Below, in pieces: positions 17,165 through 26,005 of a DNA stretch of 64,000 bases (its first letter is position 1; each line of letters opens with the position of its first letter). Both the position numbers and the translations under genes were made by a program. Source of the stretch: Methylosinus trichosporium OB3b (lineage in GTDB: Bacteria; Pseudomonadota; Alphaproteobacteria; Rhizobiales; Beijerinckiaceae); NCBI RefSeq assembly GCF_002752655.1, contig NZ_CP023737.1, positions 4,444,833 through 4,508,832 on the forward strand, written 5' to 3'. The notes beneath the pieces are model-generated. The model was not told the DNA's origin and did not search any database. It worked only from the letters and a program-made list of their open reading frames with translations.

Positions 17165-17839
17165 ATGTCGTTTGATCGGATCATCGAGCTCGCGGCTGGC
17201 TCAGGCGGCATTCTCTATGTGATGCCGTTGATGTTGCTGCTCGCGCTCACGGTCAGCTTCGAGCGGAGCTGGTGTCTGGGGGGATTGGTGCGGCGTTGCC
17301 GCGCGGTCATGGCGCGCCTCTCTGCGCTCGATCACATCGACCGGGCGGCGATCGGCGCGGAAATCGAACGGCTGCGCGAAGGGCCGATCGCGCGAATTCT
17401 GCGTGCGGCCAGGGAGGCGCCGAACCTGCGGGATCGGACGTTGCTGCAGGCCCGCATCGAAGAGGCGATCCTTCAGGAGGTCCCCGCCATCGACCGCTCG
17501 CTATGGCTTCTCGACACGATCGTGACCTTGGCGCCACTGCTCGGCCTGCTCGGCACCATCATCGGCATGTTCAATTCGTTCCAAGTTCTAGGCAAGCCCG
17601 GCTCCTCCCCGACCGACATCACCGCCGGCGTCGCGGAGGCTCTGGTCGCGACCGCGGCCGGACTGTTCATCGCCATTGTCGGCGTCTTTTTCTTCAACGG
17701 CTTGCAGACCCGCGTGCGGCTCCATGTGCATCAGCTCGAGACGCTGAAAATGGTGCTGGTGAACCGGATGGCGATCGTCGACGACAGCGCCGCCCGCGAG
17801 GCGTCGCCGTTTCGGCCGATCGCCGCCGCGGAGGAGTGA
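17165..17839 (+). CDS. exbB: TonB-system proton channel subunit ExbB
   Basis: ExbB is the inner-membrane proton channel that, with ExbD, energises TonB for outer-membrane transport of siderophores and other ligands. The 224-residue MotA/TolQ/ExbB protein has an N-terminal helix (about 12-33), a cytoplasmic domain, and two C-terminal helices (LLDTIVTLAPLLGLLGTIIGM and ATAAGLFIAIVGVFFFN) with the family signature between them. The start is preceded by GGGAGGGGG. It is followed one base later by exbD and then tonB, so the three form one operon. The AT-rich upstream region probably carries its regulation. Confidence 0.95.
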   Translation: MSFDRIIELAAGSGGILYVMPLMLLLALTVSFERSWCLGGLVRRCRAVMARLSALDHIDRAAIGAEIERLREGPIARILRAAREAPNLRDRTLLQARIEEAILQEVPAIDRSLWLLDTIVTLAPLLGLLGTIIGMFNSFQVLGKPGSSPTDITAGVAEALVATAAGLFIAIVGVFFFNGLQTRVRLHVHQLETLKMVLVNRMAIVDDSAAREASPFRPIAAAEE

Positions 17840-17840
17840 G

Positions 17841-18236
17841 ATGCGCTATTTCGAAACCCGCAAGGCGCGCATAGAGATCGTGCCGATGATCGACATCATG
17901 TTCTTTCTGCTGGTCTTCTTCGTGATGATCACCTTGCGCATGATCCCCGCGACCGGCGTGGCGAGCCAATTGCCGCAGAGCGGCACGGCCGAGCAGATGC
18001 CGCCGCCGAGCGTCATCGTGACCTTGTTGCAGGATGGCGACGTGATGGTCGAGGACCTGCCGATCTCGCTCGAGGATCTGACCCGGCGGCTCGCCGTCGG
18101 CGAGGCCGCCAAAAAGACCGTGACCATCGCCGGCGCGGCCTCGGCCTCGATCCAGCAATTGATGAGCGTGATCGACGCCTGCCGAAGGGCCGGGGTCAAG
18201 CAGATCGGCCTCGCCGCGGCCAAGGCCCGACGCTGA
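17841..18236 (+). CDS. exbD: TonB-system subunit ExbD
   Basis: ExbD (131 aa) has a short cytoplasmic N-terminus (MRYFETRKARIEIVPMID), a single membrane helix (IMFFLLVFFVMITLRM) that carries the essential Asp in the PMID motif at the start of the helix (about residue 18), and a periplasmic C-terminal domain. It works with ExbB in a pentamer-dimer proton motor. It starts one base after the exbB stop and is followed nine bases later by tonB, which indicates co-transcription. Confidence 0.95.
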   Translation: MRYFETRKARIEIVPMIDIMFFLLVFFVMITLRMIPATGVASQLPQSGTAEQMPPPSVIVTLLQDGDVMVEDLPISLEDLTRRLAVGEAAKKTVTIAGAASASIQQLMSVIDACRRAGVKQIGLAAAKARR

Positions 18237-18245
18237 GCGCCGGCC

Positions 18246-19004
18246 GTGACGATCCCGATCTCATCAGCGCGAATGTCCGCGTTCGTCGCGCAATGGCGCG
18301 GCACATTCGGCGCGGCGGCGATGGCGCTGCTCGCTGAAGCCGCGCTTCTGGTCGCAGCCGCGCTCTGGTTGACCAGCCATCCGTCCGCATCGGCGATCGA
18401 TCAGAGCTTCGGTCCGATTCAACTCGACCTCACCAGGCTGCCGACGCCCGAGCCGCCCCCGCAGGAGCCCGACCCGCCCGCGGGCGGGTCGGCTTCCGAG
18501 CCGACGCCGGACGCCTCGTCGCCGGAGTCCGCGCCGCCGGGCGAGGAGCCGACCGTCCCCCTCTCCGATCGTCCCTCCAGGGAGACGCCCAGCCAGCCGG
18601 TCGCGCCGCGTCGATATGTGCGCGATCTCCCGCCGGCGCCGCTGCCGGATTTGTCGCGGCTTCCGCGCCGGCAGGCCGCCGTCGGGCCCAGCCGACGGGC
18701 GCCGCCGAACGCAAATGGCGACGCCACGCAACTGACCGAATTCATCGAGCGATTGAACGACGCGCTGCGATCGGCCTCGATCTATCCCAAGGAGGCGCGT
18801 GGCGTGAGGCTGACCGGACGGGTTCTCGTCCGCGTGCATTATCGCGACGGCAAGGTCTGGGACGCCGCGATCACCCGCTCGAGCGGCTTCGCGGTTCTCG
18901 ACAAGGCCGTTCTGGAAGGGGTGGTCCGCGCGGTCTGGCCGCCTCCGCCGCCTGGTTTCGAAGGCCGCGAGCTGATCGTGCCCATCAACGGCTCGTTCTG
19001 GTGA
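18246..19004 (+). CDS. tonB: TonB energy-transducing protein
   Basis: The 252-residue protein has an N-terminal membrane anchor (about residues 21-43), a long Pro/Glu/Ser-rich periplasm-spanning linker (about 58-150, for example PEPPPQEPDPPAGGS), and a C-terminal TonB domain. That domain includes SASIYPKEARGVRLTGRV, VHYRDGKVWDAAITRSSG and the VRAVWPPPPPGF end. It contacts TonB boxes of outer-membrane receptors; the receptor at 49.9 kb is a possible client. The start at 18246 is an ATA/GTG-type choice: GTG near 18246 (context GGCCGTGACG) seems used, since the next Met is inside the anchor region. Confidence 0.92.
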   Translation: MTIPISSARMSAFVAQWRGTFGAAAMALLAEAALLVAAALWLTSHPSASAIDQSFGPIQLDLTRLPTPEPPPQEPDPPAGGSASEPTPDASSPESAPPGEEPTVPLSDRPSRETPSQPVAPRRYVRDLPPAPLPDLSRLPRRQAAVGPSRRAPPNANGDATQLTEFIERLNDALRSASIYPKEARGVRLTGRVLVRVHYRDGKVWDAAITRSSGFAVLDKAVLEGVVRAVWPPPPPGFEGRELIVPINGSFW

Positions 19005-19078
19005 GTTTATTTGGCGTCGGATCCCGGCGCGAAACCGCCGGAAAGCGGGGCCGCCGAGTTCATCGGTGGCCGGGAGGC

Positions 19079-19510
19079 TCAAAACGGCAGCGCCGCGAGG
19101 TCGGGCTCGACCCATCCTCGCCGCGCGGCGACGCTGAATAGCGTGTCTCGACGCCAATAGGACAGGAGCCAATCGGGATGGCCGAGTGGAGAGTCCATCA
19201 GCGATCGAAGCACCGCATGAAGCGGCGCGGCAGGCGCATGATCGCGCAAATGGCCGTCGGCGGCGCGCATGGAAGCGAGAGTGATGGTATGATGGTATCC
19301 GCCGGCGTCGGTGTTGGCTGTGCTCGTCGCGTCATTGTAACTCGTGATGAGATTTCTGATTTCATCTGGCGTCGTCAGAGCGGGCCGATTGCGCAGCAGC
19401 CACAGCGCCGCTGCGAAATGTCCGGCATGGGTCCACTCGGCTTTCGGCAGGCTTCGATCGATCACGCGCAAAGCCAGCCGCTCGATCGAAGCATCATCGG
19501 ATAGAGCCAT
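19079..19510 (-). CDS. Conserved hypothetical protein, 143 aa
   Basis: Function unknown. The protein starts MALSDDASIERLALRVIDRSLPKAEWTHAGH and has several His/Trp/Tyr-rich blocks: EWTHAGHFAAALWLL, DAGGYHHTITLA and GHPDWLLSYWRRD. These conserved-looking motifs resemble a small family of alphaproteobacterial proteins with no known role. It has no signal peptide or membrane helix. It is divergent from the alcohol dehydrogenase gene, with 101 bases between starts, so both may share a control region. Confidence 0.68.
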   Translation of the reverse strand: MALSDDASIERLALRVIDRSLPKAEWTHAGHFAAALWLLRNRPALTTPDEIRNLITSYNDATSTANTDAGGYHHTITLASMRAADGHLRDHAPAAPLHAVLRSLMDSPLGHPDWLLSYWRRDTLFSVAARRGWVEPDLAALPF

Positions 19511-19611
19511 TTGTCGATCCGTGAGACGGCCGCCGCACGGGCGGCCGGCAAATTGCGATGTCGACGTCACGTCTTCATGATATTGTATAGTTTTCCCAAC
19601 AAGGTGAGTCC

Positions 19612-20667
19612 ATGTCCACCAAAGCCTATGCCGTTGCGTCCGCCGAGGCGCTCTTCGGCCCGCTCGCGATCGAGCGCCGCGCGCTCGGGCCCGAGGATGT
19701 AGAGATCGACATCCTCTATTGCGGCGTCTGCCATTCCGATCTGCACACGGCGCGCAGTGAATGGCCGGGCACGCGCTACCCATGCGTCCCGGGCCACGAG
19801 ATTGTCGGCCGCGTCACCGCTGTCGGCGCGAAGGTGACGAAATTTTCGGTCGGCGATCTCGCCGCCGTCGGCTGCATGGTCGACAGCTGCCGGCGATGCT
19901 TGTCCTGCGACGACGGGCTCGAACAATATTGCGAGCACGGTTTCACCGCCACCTATAACGGCCCGATCTACGGCTCGGGCGAGAACACCTTTGGCGGCTA
20001 TTCGGAGAAAATCGTCGTCGACGCGCATTTCGTGCTGGCGATCCACCATTCTGAGACGCAGCTTGCCGGAGTCGCGCCGCTGCTCTGCGCCGGCATCACC
20101 ACTTGGTCGCCGCTCAAGCATTGGGGTGTCGGCCCGGGAAAATCGGTCGGCATCGTCGGCATCGGCGGGCTCGGCCATATGGGGGTCAAGCTCGCCCATG
20201 CGCTCGGCGCCCATGTCGTCGCCTTCACCACCTCGCCGTCAAAGCGCGACGCGGCCCTCGCGCTCGGCGCCGACGAGGTCGTCGTCTCCACAGATCCTGC
20301 CGCTATGGCGGCGCGGGCGGGAAGCCTCGACTTCATTCTCGATACGGTCGCCGTCGCCCATGACCTCGACGCTTATGTGAATCTGTTGAAGCGCGATGGC
20401 GCTCTGGTGCTCGTCGGCGTGCCGGCGACGCCGCATCCCTCGCCATCGGCGGGCGGGTTGATCTTCAAGCGGCGCCAGGTCGCCGGCTCGCTGATCGGCG
20501 GCGTAAAGGAGACGCAGGAGATGCTCGACTTCTGCGCCGAGCGCGGCATTGTCGCGGACATAGAGACGATCGCCATGCAGCAGATCGAGACCGCCTATGC
20601 GCGCATGCTGAAGAATGATGTGAAATACCGCTTCGTCATCGACATGGCGACGCTGAAGGCGGCGTAG
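19612..20667 (+). CDS. Zinc-dependent NAD(P)-alcohol dehydrogenase (YahK/cinnamyl-alcohol type)
   Basis: A medium-chain dehydrogenase that reduces aldehydes or oxidises alcohols in the cytoplasm. The catalytic zinc ligands are in CGVCHSDLH and PGHEIVG, and the structural zinc site is CRRCLSCDDGLEQYC. The nucleotide-binding loop is GIGGLGHMGVKLA. The 351-residue length and the YNGPIYGSGENTFGGYSEK segment resemble YahK and cinnamyl alcohol dehydrogenase-like aldehyde reductases, which prefer NADPH. It is single and ends before a strong hairpin terminator. Substrate is unknown. Confidence 0.94.
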   Translation: MSTKAYAVASAEALFGPLAIERRALGPEDVEIDILYCGVCHSDLHTARSEWPGTRYPCVPGHEIVGRVTAVGAKVTKFSVGDLAAVGCMVDSCRRCLSCDDGLEQYCEHGFTATYNGPIYGSGENTFGGYSEKIVVDAHFVLAIHHSETQLAGVAPLLCAGITTWSPLKHWGVGPGKSVGIVGIGGLGHMGVKLAHALGAHVVAFTTSPSKRDAALALGADEVVVSTDPAAMAARAGSLDFILDTVAVAHDLDAYVNLLKRDGALVLVGVPATPHPSPSAGGLIFKRRQVAGSLIGGVKETQEMLDFCAERGIVADIETIAMQQIETAYARMLKNDVKYRFVIDMATLKAA

Positions 20668-20691
20668 CAATCAATACGAGCTATGCTTCGA

Positions 20692-20731
20692 GCGGGCCGC
20701 CTTCTTCCACGAGGCGGAGAAGGCGGCCCGC
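20692..20731. terminator. Bidirectional hairpin between convergent genes
   Basis: Perfect 14-bp arms GCGGGCCGCCTTCT (20692-20705) and AGAAGGCGGCCCGC (20718-20731) enclose a 12-base loop. The hairpin lies between the dehydrogenase stop and the end of the LolA-like gene. It has no long T run, so it may rely on strength alone. Confidence 0.75.
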
Positions 20732-20745
20732 GTCGAAATTCGGCG

Positions 20746-21690
20746 TCAATCCCTGGCGACCTTGAACAGCTTCGGATCGGGCGCGCTGTCGCGGTCGATG
20801 TTGAACAGCGACACCAGAGTCTCGTAGCCCTGCGGATCGGTGACCTGCCATTGCTTGAGGTCGAAGGTCTTGGCGTCGAACAGCAGCTTGATCTTCGACG
20901 TGCCGCCGAGCGTCGCCTTGTCCTCTATGATGATCGCGGCGCCGGCGTCGTCGATCACGACGTCGAGGAGCTTCACGTCCTTCTCGAGGTCGATCTTCTC
21001 GTTGAGCAGGAATTTGAGCGGCGTCTGCGCGATGAAATAGAGATCCTGCGTGTTGAGCTTGCGGTCGCGCACCGCGACGGTGACGCCGTCGGAGACGACC
21101 TCCATTGTCGCCGGCTGGGCATATTCGAAGCGCATGCGCCCGACCTTGTGGATGAACAGCCGGCCTTCGGCGCGCCGGCCGTCGCCGCCGATCTGGACGA
21201 AATCGGCGGTCATTACCGGAGAGGCGTTGAGCGAGGCCTCGGCGCGCTTGATCGCCTCCGCGCGGTCGAGCGGCTTTTGCGGGACCGCCGCAGCGGCCGC
21301 CGCCGCCGCAGTCGCGGTCGCCGCCTTGGCTGCGTCCGCCTTGGTCGCGCCGGTCGAGGCGGCTTTGCCCTCCACGGGCTTGCCGTCGCTCGGCTTTCCA
21401 TCGCTCGGCTTGGCGGCGGCCGTTTTCGGCTCGGTCTTGGCGGGCGCCTTGTCATGCGCGGTCTTGTCGTGAGCCGGCTTTTCATGGGCCGTTTTGGCCG
21501 CCGGCTTTTCATGCGCAGGCTTGGCCGCCGCTTTGGCGGGCTTGGCCGGCGCGGGCTTGGCGGCGGCGCGGGGGGCCGGCTTCACCTGCGTCGGGGTCGG
21601 CCAGGGCTGGAACAGCTCGGCTCCGGCCGGCGACGCGAGAGGCGGCAGGAAAGCGAGCGACAATGCGGCGGCGAGGAGAGGGGCTTTCAC
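20746..21690 (-). CDS. LolA-family outer-membrane lipoprotein carrier with long low-complexity linker
   Basis: The C-terminal 190 residues match LolA: LNASPVMTADFVQIGGDGRRAEGRLFI, RMRFEYAQP, LYFIAQTPLKFLL and a final domain with LFDAKTFDLKQWQVTDPQG. LolA carries lipoproteins across the periplasm. A signal peptide is at residues 1-24 (ending SPAGA). Between them, about residues 35-120, is an Ala/Lys/Pro/His repeat region with units such as AHEKPA, AHDKT and SDGKP, unlike normal short LolA. It is not next to ftsK or xth as in many alphaproteobacteria. A substrate-tethering or wall-spanning role for the linker is speculative. Confidence 0.85.
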   Translation of the reverse strand: MKAPLLAAALSLAFLPPLASPAGAELFQPWPTPTQVKPAPRAAAKPAPAKPAKAAAKPAHEKPAAKTAHEKPAHDKTAHDKAPAKTEPKTAAAKPSDGKPSDGKPVEGKAASTGATKADAAKAATATAAAAAAAAVPQKPLDRAEAIKRAEASLNASPVMTADFVQIGGDGRRAEGRLFIHKVGRMRFEYAQPATMEVVSDGVTVAVRDRKLNTQDLYFIAQTPLKFLLNEKIDLEKDVKLLDVVIDDAGAAIIIEDKATLGGTSKIKLLFDAKTFDLKQWQVTDPQGYETLVSLFNIDRDSAPDPKLFKVARD

Positions 21691-21832
21691 GAGAATCTGG
21701 GCTCCGGACGGTCGGGCGCGCCGCTTCGGGCGCCGGCGAACGAATCGCTAGCATGACGATATGGCCGATCTTGGGACGGCCATAATCGGCGATTCGCGCT
21801 CATTCGACCAGAATGGGGGCGACAGGCGCGCC

Positions 21833-24094
21833 TCAGCCGTAGCCGCCGGCGCGCGCATCCTCGCCGGCGTCCTCTTCCGCCGGCGCGGGGAAGCGGGGCA
21901 TGAGATAGCGGTCGAGCGCGCTGCGGCGGCGGCGCCAGCCGCGGGCGCCGTCCTGCGCGGCGAGCTCGGCGGCGAGCGCCTCCATGCGCGCCGAGGCGGC
22001 GCCGCCACGCGAGGCGCGCTTCAGCGCCAGCGCCAGCCGCGCCTCCACCTCGGCCAAAGTGCGGTTGTCGAGAAGATAGACGCCCTTGCGGTCGAGATGC
22101 GCAACGCCCTCGCGCACCAGCCGGTTGAGCAGGCCGATGAGATTGCTGCGCGCCTCGACCGGCAGCTCGGCGACGCCGCTGGAGCCGCCGTCGAAGGCGC
22201 TGCGCTCGCCGGGCAGCGGGCGCGAGAGGCGCAGCAGCGCTTTCATCACCCGCACATCGCTGTCGTCGGCGTCGCCGTCGGCGACGTCGAGCGCGGGAAA
22301 CACCGGCGCGGGCGGCCGCGCACGCTGATCGCGGCCCTTGAAGATCTCGGCGAGCAGCTTCATCACGAACATGAAGGCGTCCTGCGCTATGGCGACGCCG
22401 AGCGCCATGCTCGCATCGGGCGTCAAGCCGACGAACGCCTCGCGCGCCAGCTCGAAGCGATTGCGATCCATGCTGCGCGTGCGCAGGAAATGGTCGCTGC
22501 GTTGCAGGAAAATCTGCACATCCGCTTCCGGCAGTCCCGCGGCCTTGGCGGCGACGACGCAATCGTCGACGAGCCGCTTGGCGTCGTCGAAGCCGGCGGA
22601 CGCCGCCGATTTCCCCGCCGCCACCGCGGTGCGGATGCGCGACGCGAGCGCGGTCAGCTCGCCGCGAATGGCGCCGTCGAGCGCGCATTTCTGATCGAAG
22701 GCGGCGCGCCCGGCGATCACCTCGTCGCGCGCGGTCAGCAGATCATGCGATGCGACGCCGTCCGGCTCGCAGGAAAAATCCGCGGGCACGGCCGCGTCGG
22801 CGAGGCCCGCCTGCCGCATCGCGCCGACGATCTCCTCGCAGGGCGCCTTCGCCTCGCGGATGCGCGCCCAGCTCGGATCGGCGCGAATCTGATCGCGCAG
22901 CATGGCGAGGCGCCGGGCCGCGCCGACGACCTCGCGCGGCGCCTCTTCCGTCGCGGCGGCGACGAGCGCCGGCTCCTCGCTCGCGCTCTCCGCCTTTTGA
23001 CGCAGCGTGATCAGCTCCGCGGCGAGCGCGTCGCGCTGGCGAATGGCGTCGCTCTTCTGCGCCGTCGGCGCAGCCAGCGTCTCGCGCAGCGCCCCGATGC
23101 GCCTTTGCGCCGCTTTGGCTTTGGCGCGATGCGAGTCGCAATTGGCGCCACAGGCGGCGCCGAGGCCGTCGAGGCCTTTGGAGGCGTCCACCGCGAGCTG
23201 CTCCTCCTGCCGCGCCGTCGAGGTGAGCGCGACGATCTCGTCCTCCTTGGCCTTGATGATCGGCTCGAGGTCGGCGACCGTCTGGCCGAGCGCCGCCATG
23301 CGCGCGCCAATGTCCTGCATGCGGCGCGCGGCGGCCTGCGCGTCCTCGAGCTCGGCGGCTTTGCGGCGTGCCGCTTCCCGAGCGACGCGCCGGCGTCCTT
23401 CGCGACTCTTCTGCAGGCCTTCGTCGAGCCGCGCGGAGGCGACGCTGGCGGTCTTCACCAGCGTGTCGAGCGCGTCGAGATAGGCGTGAAGGTCGGGCGT
23501 CGCCTCCATGCGCGCCGTCTGCGCATCATATTCGCCGGCGATCGCCTTGGAGACCGGGAGCAGCACCTCGGCCGCGAGCTCCATCGGCTGCGTCTCGGCG
23601 GCGAGCTTCTTGGAGGAGAGGTTGAAAATGTTGGTGTAGTAATAGGTGAAGGAGAAGAAGGCGGAGATGCAGAAGACGAACAGGAACACGGCGGCGGTGA
23701 CCGTGGTCTTGACGACGATGCGCTCGCCGAGAAAGCGGCGATGCGCGATCAGCGCGCCGAGATCGGCGCCGAGCGACCAGGAGGTCGCCGCCAGCATTGT
23801 GAGAATGGCCGTCGTGCCGATGATCGCGCCGACAATGCCGACGAGATCGCCGGAGTCGCGCCGCATGATGTCGATCATGCCGCTCGCGGTCGTGTAGAAC
23901 ACCCAGCAGAAGACGGGAACGACGATGACCGCCGCGATGCGGCCGAGGTCGAGCGCCGGCGGCGCTCCTGCGACGCGAAGACGCGCGAGAGCGCGTTGTA
24001 AGAGCGTTTGTCGCGGCTCGGCGATCGGCGTGGGCGTCGCCGCGGCAGGCGCGATGTCCTCCGCCTCCGAGAGCGTCTGGTCCACGTCCGCCAT
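21833..24094 (-). CDS. Large membrane protein with cytoplasmic/periplasmic coiled coils, function unknown
   Basis: A 753-residue protein I cannot assign. An N-terminal segment of about 45 residues precedes three transmembrane helices (about 50-72, 84-108 and 128-155). A large Ala/Arg/Glu/Gln-rich region with heptads follows (about 210-430). The C-terminal third is helical, with a possible membrane-associated segment ALGVAIAQDAFMFVMKLLAEIFKG and, at 640-710, a segment resembling a winged helix (NLIGLLNRLVREGVAHLDRKGVYLL). Two Cys (CGANC) fall in the coiled region. The layout resembles DUF4407-type proteins. It lies upstream of the LolA-like gene on the same strand, 142 bases away. Confidence 0.75.
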   Translation of the reverse strand: MADVDQTLSEAEDIAPAAATPTPIAEPRQTLLQRALARLRVAGAPPALDLGRIAAVIVVPVFCWVFYTTASGMIDIMRRDSGDLVGIVGAIIGTTAILTMLAATSWSLGADLGALIAHRRFLGERIVVKTTVTAAVFLFVFCISAFFSFTYYYTNIFNLSSKKLAAETQPMELAAEVLLPVSKAIAGEYDAQTARMEATPDLHAYLDALDTLVKTASVASARLDEGLQKSREGRRRVAREAARRKAAELEDAQAAARRMQDIGARMAALGQTVADLEPIIKAKEDEIVALTSTARQEEQLAVDASKGLDGLGAACGANCDSHRAKAKAAQRRIGALRETLAAPTAQKSDAIRQRDALAAELITLRQKAESASEEPALVAAATEEAPREVVGAARRLAMLRDQIRADPSWARIREAKAPCEEIVGAMRQAGLADAAVPADFSCEPDGVASHDLLTARDEVIAGRAAFDQKCALDGAIRGELTALASRIRTAVAAGKSAASAGFDDAKRLVDDCVVAAKAAGLPEADVQIFLQRSDHFLRTRSMDRNRFELAREAFVGLTPDASMALGVAIAQDAFMFVMKLLAEIFKGRDQRARPPAPVFPALDVADGDADDSDVRVMKALLRLSRPLPGERSAFDGGSSGVAELPVEARSNLIGLLNRLVREGVAHLDRKGVYLLDNRTLAEVEARLALALKRASRGGAASARMEALAAELAAQDGARGWRRRRSALDRYLMPRFPAPAEEDAGEDARAGGYG

Positions 24095-24160
24095 GAGTCG
24101 GCTCCTTCGCGCAGGAAAGAAGGCGCGACGCTAGCATAGAGCGGCGGGAGCTTGAACTCG

Positions 24161-24264
24161 CTAGAGCGCTATCCCGATCCGATCGGATCGGAATAGCGCT
24201 CTAGCGTTCTTTCGTTTCAGCGAATTCAGATCCGATCGAGTGATGACGATCGAAAAGCGCTCCA
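24161..24264. repeat. Dispersed palindromic repeat, family 1 (copy 2, double)
   Basis: A near-perfect palindrome CTAGAGCGCTATCCCGATCC/GATCGGATCGGAATAGCGCTCTAG (24161-24204) is followed by a second, partly decayed unit (24205-24264) with GCGAATTCAGATCCGATCG and GCGCTCC. It lies between two leftward genes. Confidence 0.85.
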
Positions 24265-24338
24265 GGCGCGAAGCGATACGGCCGCGGTCGCGTTGCGCGA
24301 GCCCGCGCGGCCTGTATTCATGGGCGCTTCGGCCGTGT

Positions 24339-24932
24339 TCACAGAAAGGCGAGCGCGCAAGCCGACAGGGGATAGCCCATGGCGGCGCCGAGAGCGAAGC
24401 CGCCGAGCACGTCGCTCGGATAATGGTGAGCGGTGGCGATGCGCGACCAAGCCATCGACAGCACGAGCGCGGCGGCGGAGCTCGCAGCGGAGGGCCAGGC
24501 GATGACGATCGGCGCGAGGACGCCGGACAGAGTCATCATGTGGCCGCTCGGGAAGGAATGCTCGTCGAGAATGCGTAGCAGCGAGATGAGGCGCGGATCG
24601 ACATGGAACGGCCGCGGCCGGCCGATGCGCCGCTTGATGATCGGAAACAGAATATGCAGCACGGCTGCATTGACGCCGGCGAGCGCGACCACGGGAAGCG
24701 CGGCGCGTCCGAAGACGTAGAAGATGACGGTGGCGAGGATCGGATAGATCCAGCCATTGCCGAGCTTGCTGATGACGATCGCCAGAAGGCGGCCGAGCGC
24801 CGGACGGGCCGAGCGCGAGACGACATGGACGCCGGCGAGATCGGCTTGCTGCAAGCGTTTGCGCAGGCTCGCTCCTGTCTCCCGGAGACCGAAACGCTCT
24901 AGCGCAATGTGTCGATAGGAGGCGATCTGCAT
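24339..24932 (-). CDS. PAP2-family phosphatase
   Basis: A membrane phosphatase of the type-2 phosphatidic acid phosphatase family, with 197 residues and five to six helices. All three motifs are present: KRRIGRPRP (100-108), PSGH (128-131) and SRIATAHHYPSD (163-174). These proteins dephosphorylate phosphatidic acid, undecaprenyl pyrophosphate or sugar lipids facing the periplasm; the substrate here is unknown. It has a 30-residue basic amphipathic N-terminus (ASLRKRLQQADLAG). It stands alone, with a repeat block downstream. Confidence 0.92.
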   Translation of the reverse strand: MQIASYRHIALERFGLRETGASLRKRLQQADLAGVHVVSRSARPALGRLLAIVISKLGNGWIYPILATVIFYVFGRAALPVVALAGVNAAVLHILFPIIKRRIGRPRPFHVDPRLISLLRILDEHSFPSGHMMTLSGVLAPIVIAWPSAASSAAALVLSMAWSRIATAHHYPSDVLGGFALGAAMGYPLSACALAFL

Positions 24933-25283
24933 GAGGCGAATGAATAAGCGCGCGATGCTGCGCTTTCGTGACGTTTCGCCTCGAGTTGCATGACAGTCGC
25001 AGCGAATATCGTCACATGATCGTCATGCCGCTCGCCTCCTATTCCTGGAAGATCACAAGAAGTCTGCGCTCTATGCTTGGTGTAGCTCTAGGTCGTAGCG
25101 GGAGCGCGACGATTGTCGCTGCGAGACGGGACGCTCGCATGTCGGCCATCGCACGCGACCCGCGTGCGACAGGAAATTATACGATAGCGCCGGATCTGGG
25201 ATGCGAGCGCCTGTCTCATTTTTGCGCGCAGCCCAGGCCACGGGGCCGTTCTGTCCCATTCCGGGAAAACGGCGCATCGCGAC
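24933..25283. other. Gene-free gap
   Basis: These 351 bases lie between two leftward genes. They should hold the PAP2 gene promoter near 24950-25050, where the sequence is comparatively AT-rich. I see no reliable hairpin, RNA gene or coding frame. Confidence 0.4.
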
Positions 25284-25511
25284 CTATTTGCGCGAGGTCT
25301 TGGTCTTCTTCACTTCGTTCGGATCGAACATGAAATAGCGACCGCCCAGCGAGCCTTCGAAGGGGGCGTCCTCGCGCGCGCGGCGCATGTCGAAGCGCAC
25401 GATGGTGTTCGGCACGAGCACCCGCAAGATCGTCTCCGTGACTCGCTCGATCTCCACTTCCAATGGGTCGTTCGGTCGATCCACGTCGGTCAATTTGATG
25501 CGCCTGTCCAT
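25284..25511 (-). CDS. Small hypothetical protein, 75 aa
   Basis: The product starts MDRRIKLTDVDRPNDPLEVEIER and continues with VTETILRVLVPNTIVRFDMRR, a pattern consistent with a small beta-barrel-like fold, and ends in a Lys/Thr-rich tail (EVKKTKTSRK). Function unknown. AGGACAA precedes the ATG, a fair ribosome binding site. Acidic/basic alternation and amino-acid use argue for a real gene. Confidence 0.6.
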   Translation of the reverse strand: MDRRIKLTDVDRPNDPLEVEIERVTETILRVLVPNTIVRFDMRRAREDAPFEGSLGGRYFMFDPNEVKKTKTSRK

Positions 25512-26005
25512 AATTGTCCTTCTCGAGCCGCTGTCACGCCGACGACCGCTGCGGACGGCGATTCGTGAACGATCGGCTTCGTCTCGAAATGGAACGAGGG
25601 GCCATCGGCTCGACAGTCGGGTTCAAGCCACGTGCCACTTTGACAACATAGCGTCGCGATTCGAAACGCATACGCCGACGCTCGGGCAATAATGAGGACG
25701 CCGAAAAGACGCTGCGCGACAGGATGTGTTTACCCGCATGCCGCGGGAGTTTCGCAGGGGCGCCGTCGTCTGGTTGCGTCTGCGCGCGATGCGGCGTCGC
25801 TGAAATTTCTCTCTACCGATTTGCTTCATCGAAACTGATGAGACCGCAGAGCGAGACTCGAAGGCTCGCTCTTTCGGCGCCAGCGCGGCTGCGTCACGCC
25901 CTGCCGGCGAGAGCGTGTTCGATCACGGGTCGACGCGTGAAGAATCTCGAAACGTCATGGCCGCCACGGTCGCGGAGCGTCGAAGGCGGGCCATGACGCG
26001 ACTGC
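25512..26005. other. Gene-free gap
   Basis: This 494-base region lies between two leftward genes. It contains a short family 2 hairpin at about 25851-25870 (GCGAGACTCGAAGGCTCGCT). I find no coding frame with a convincing start, and no RNA gene. Confidence 0.45.
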
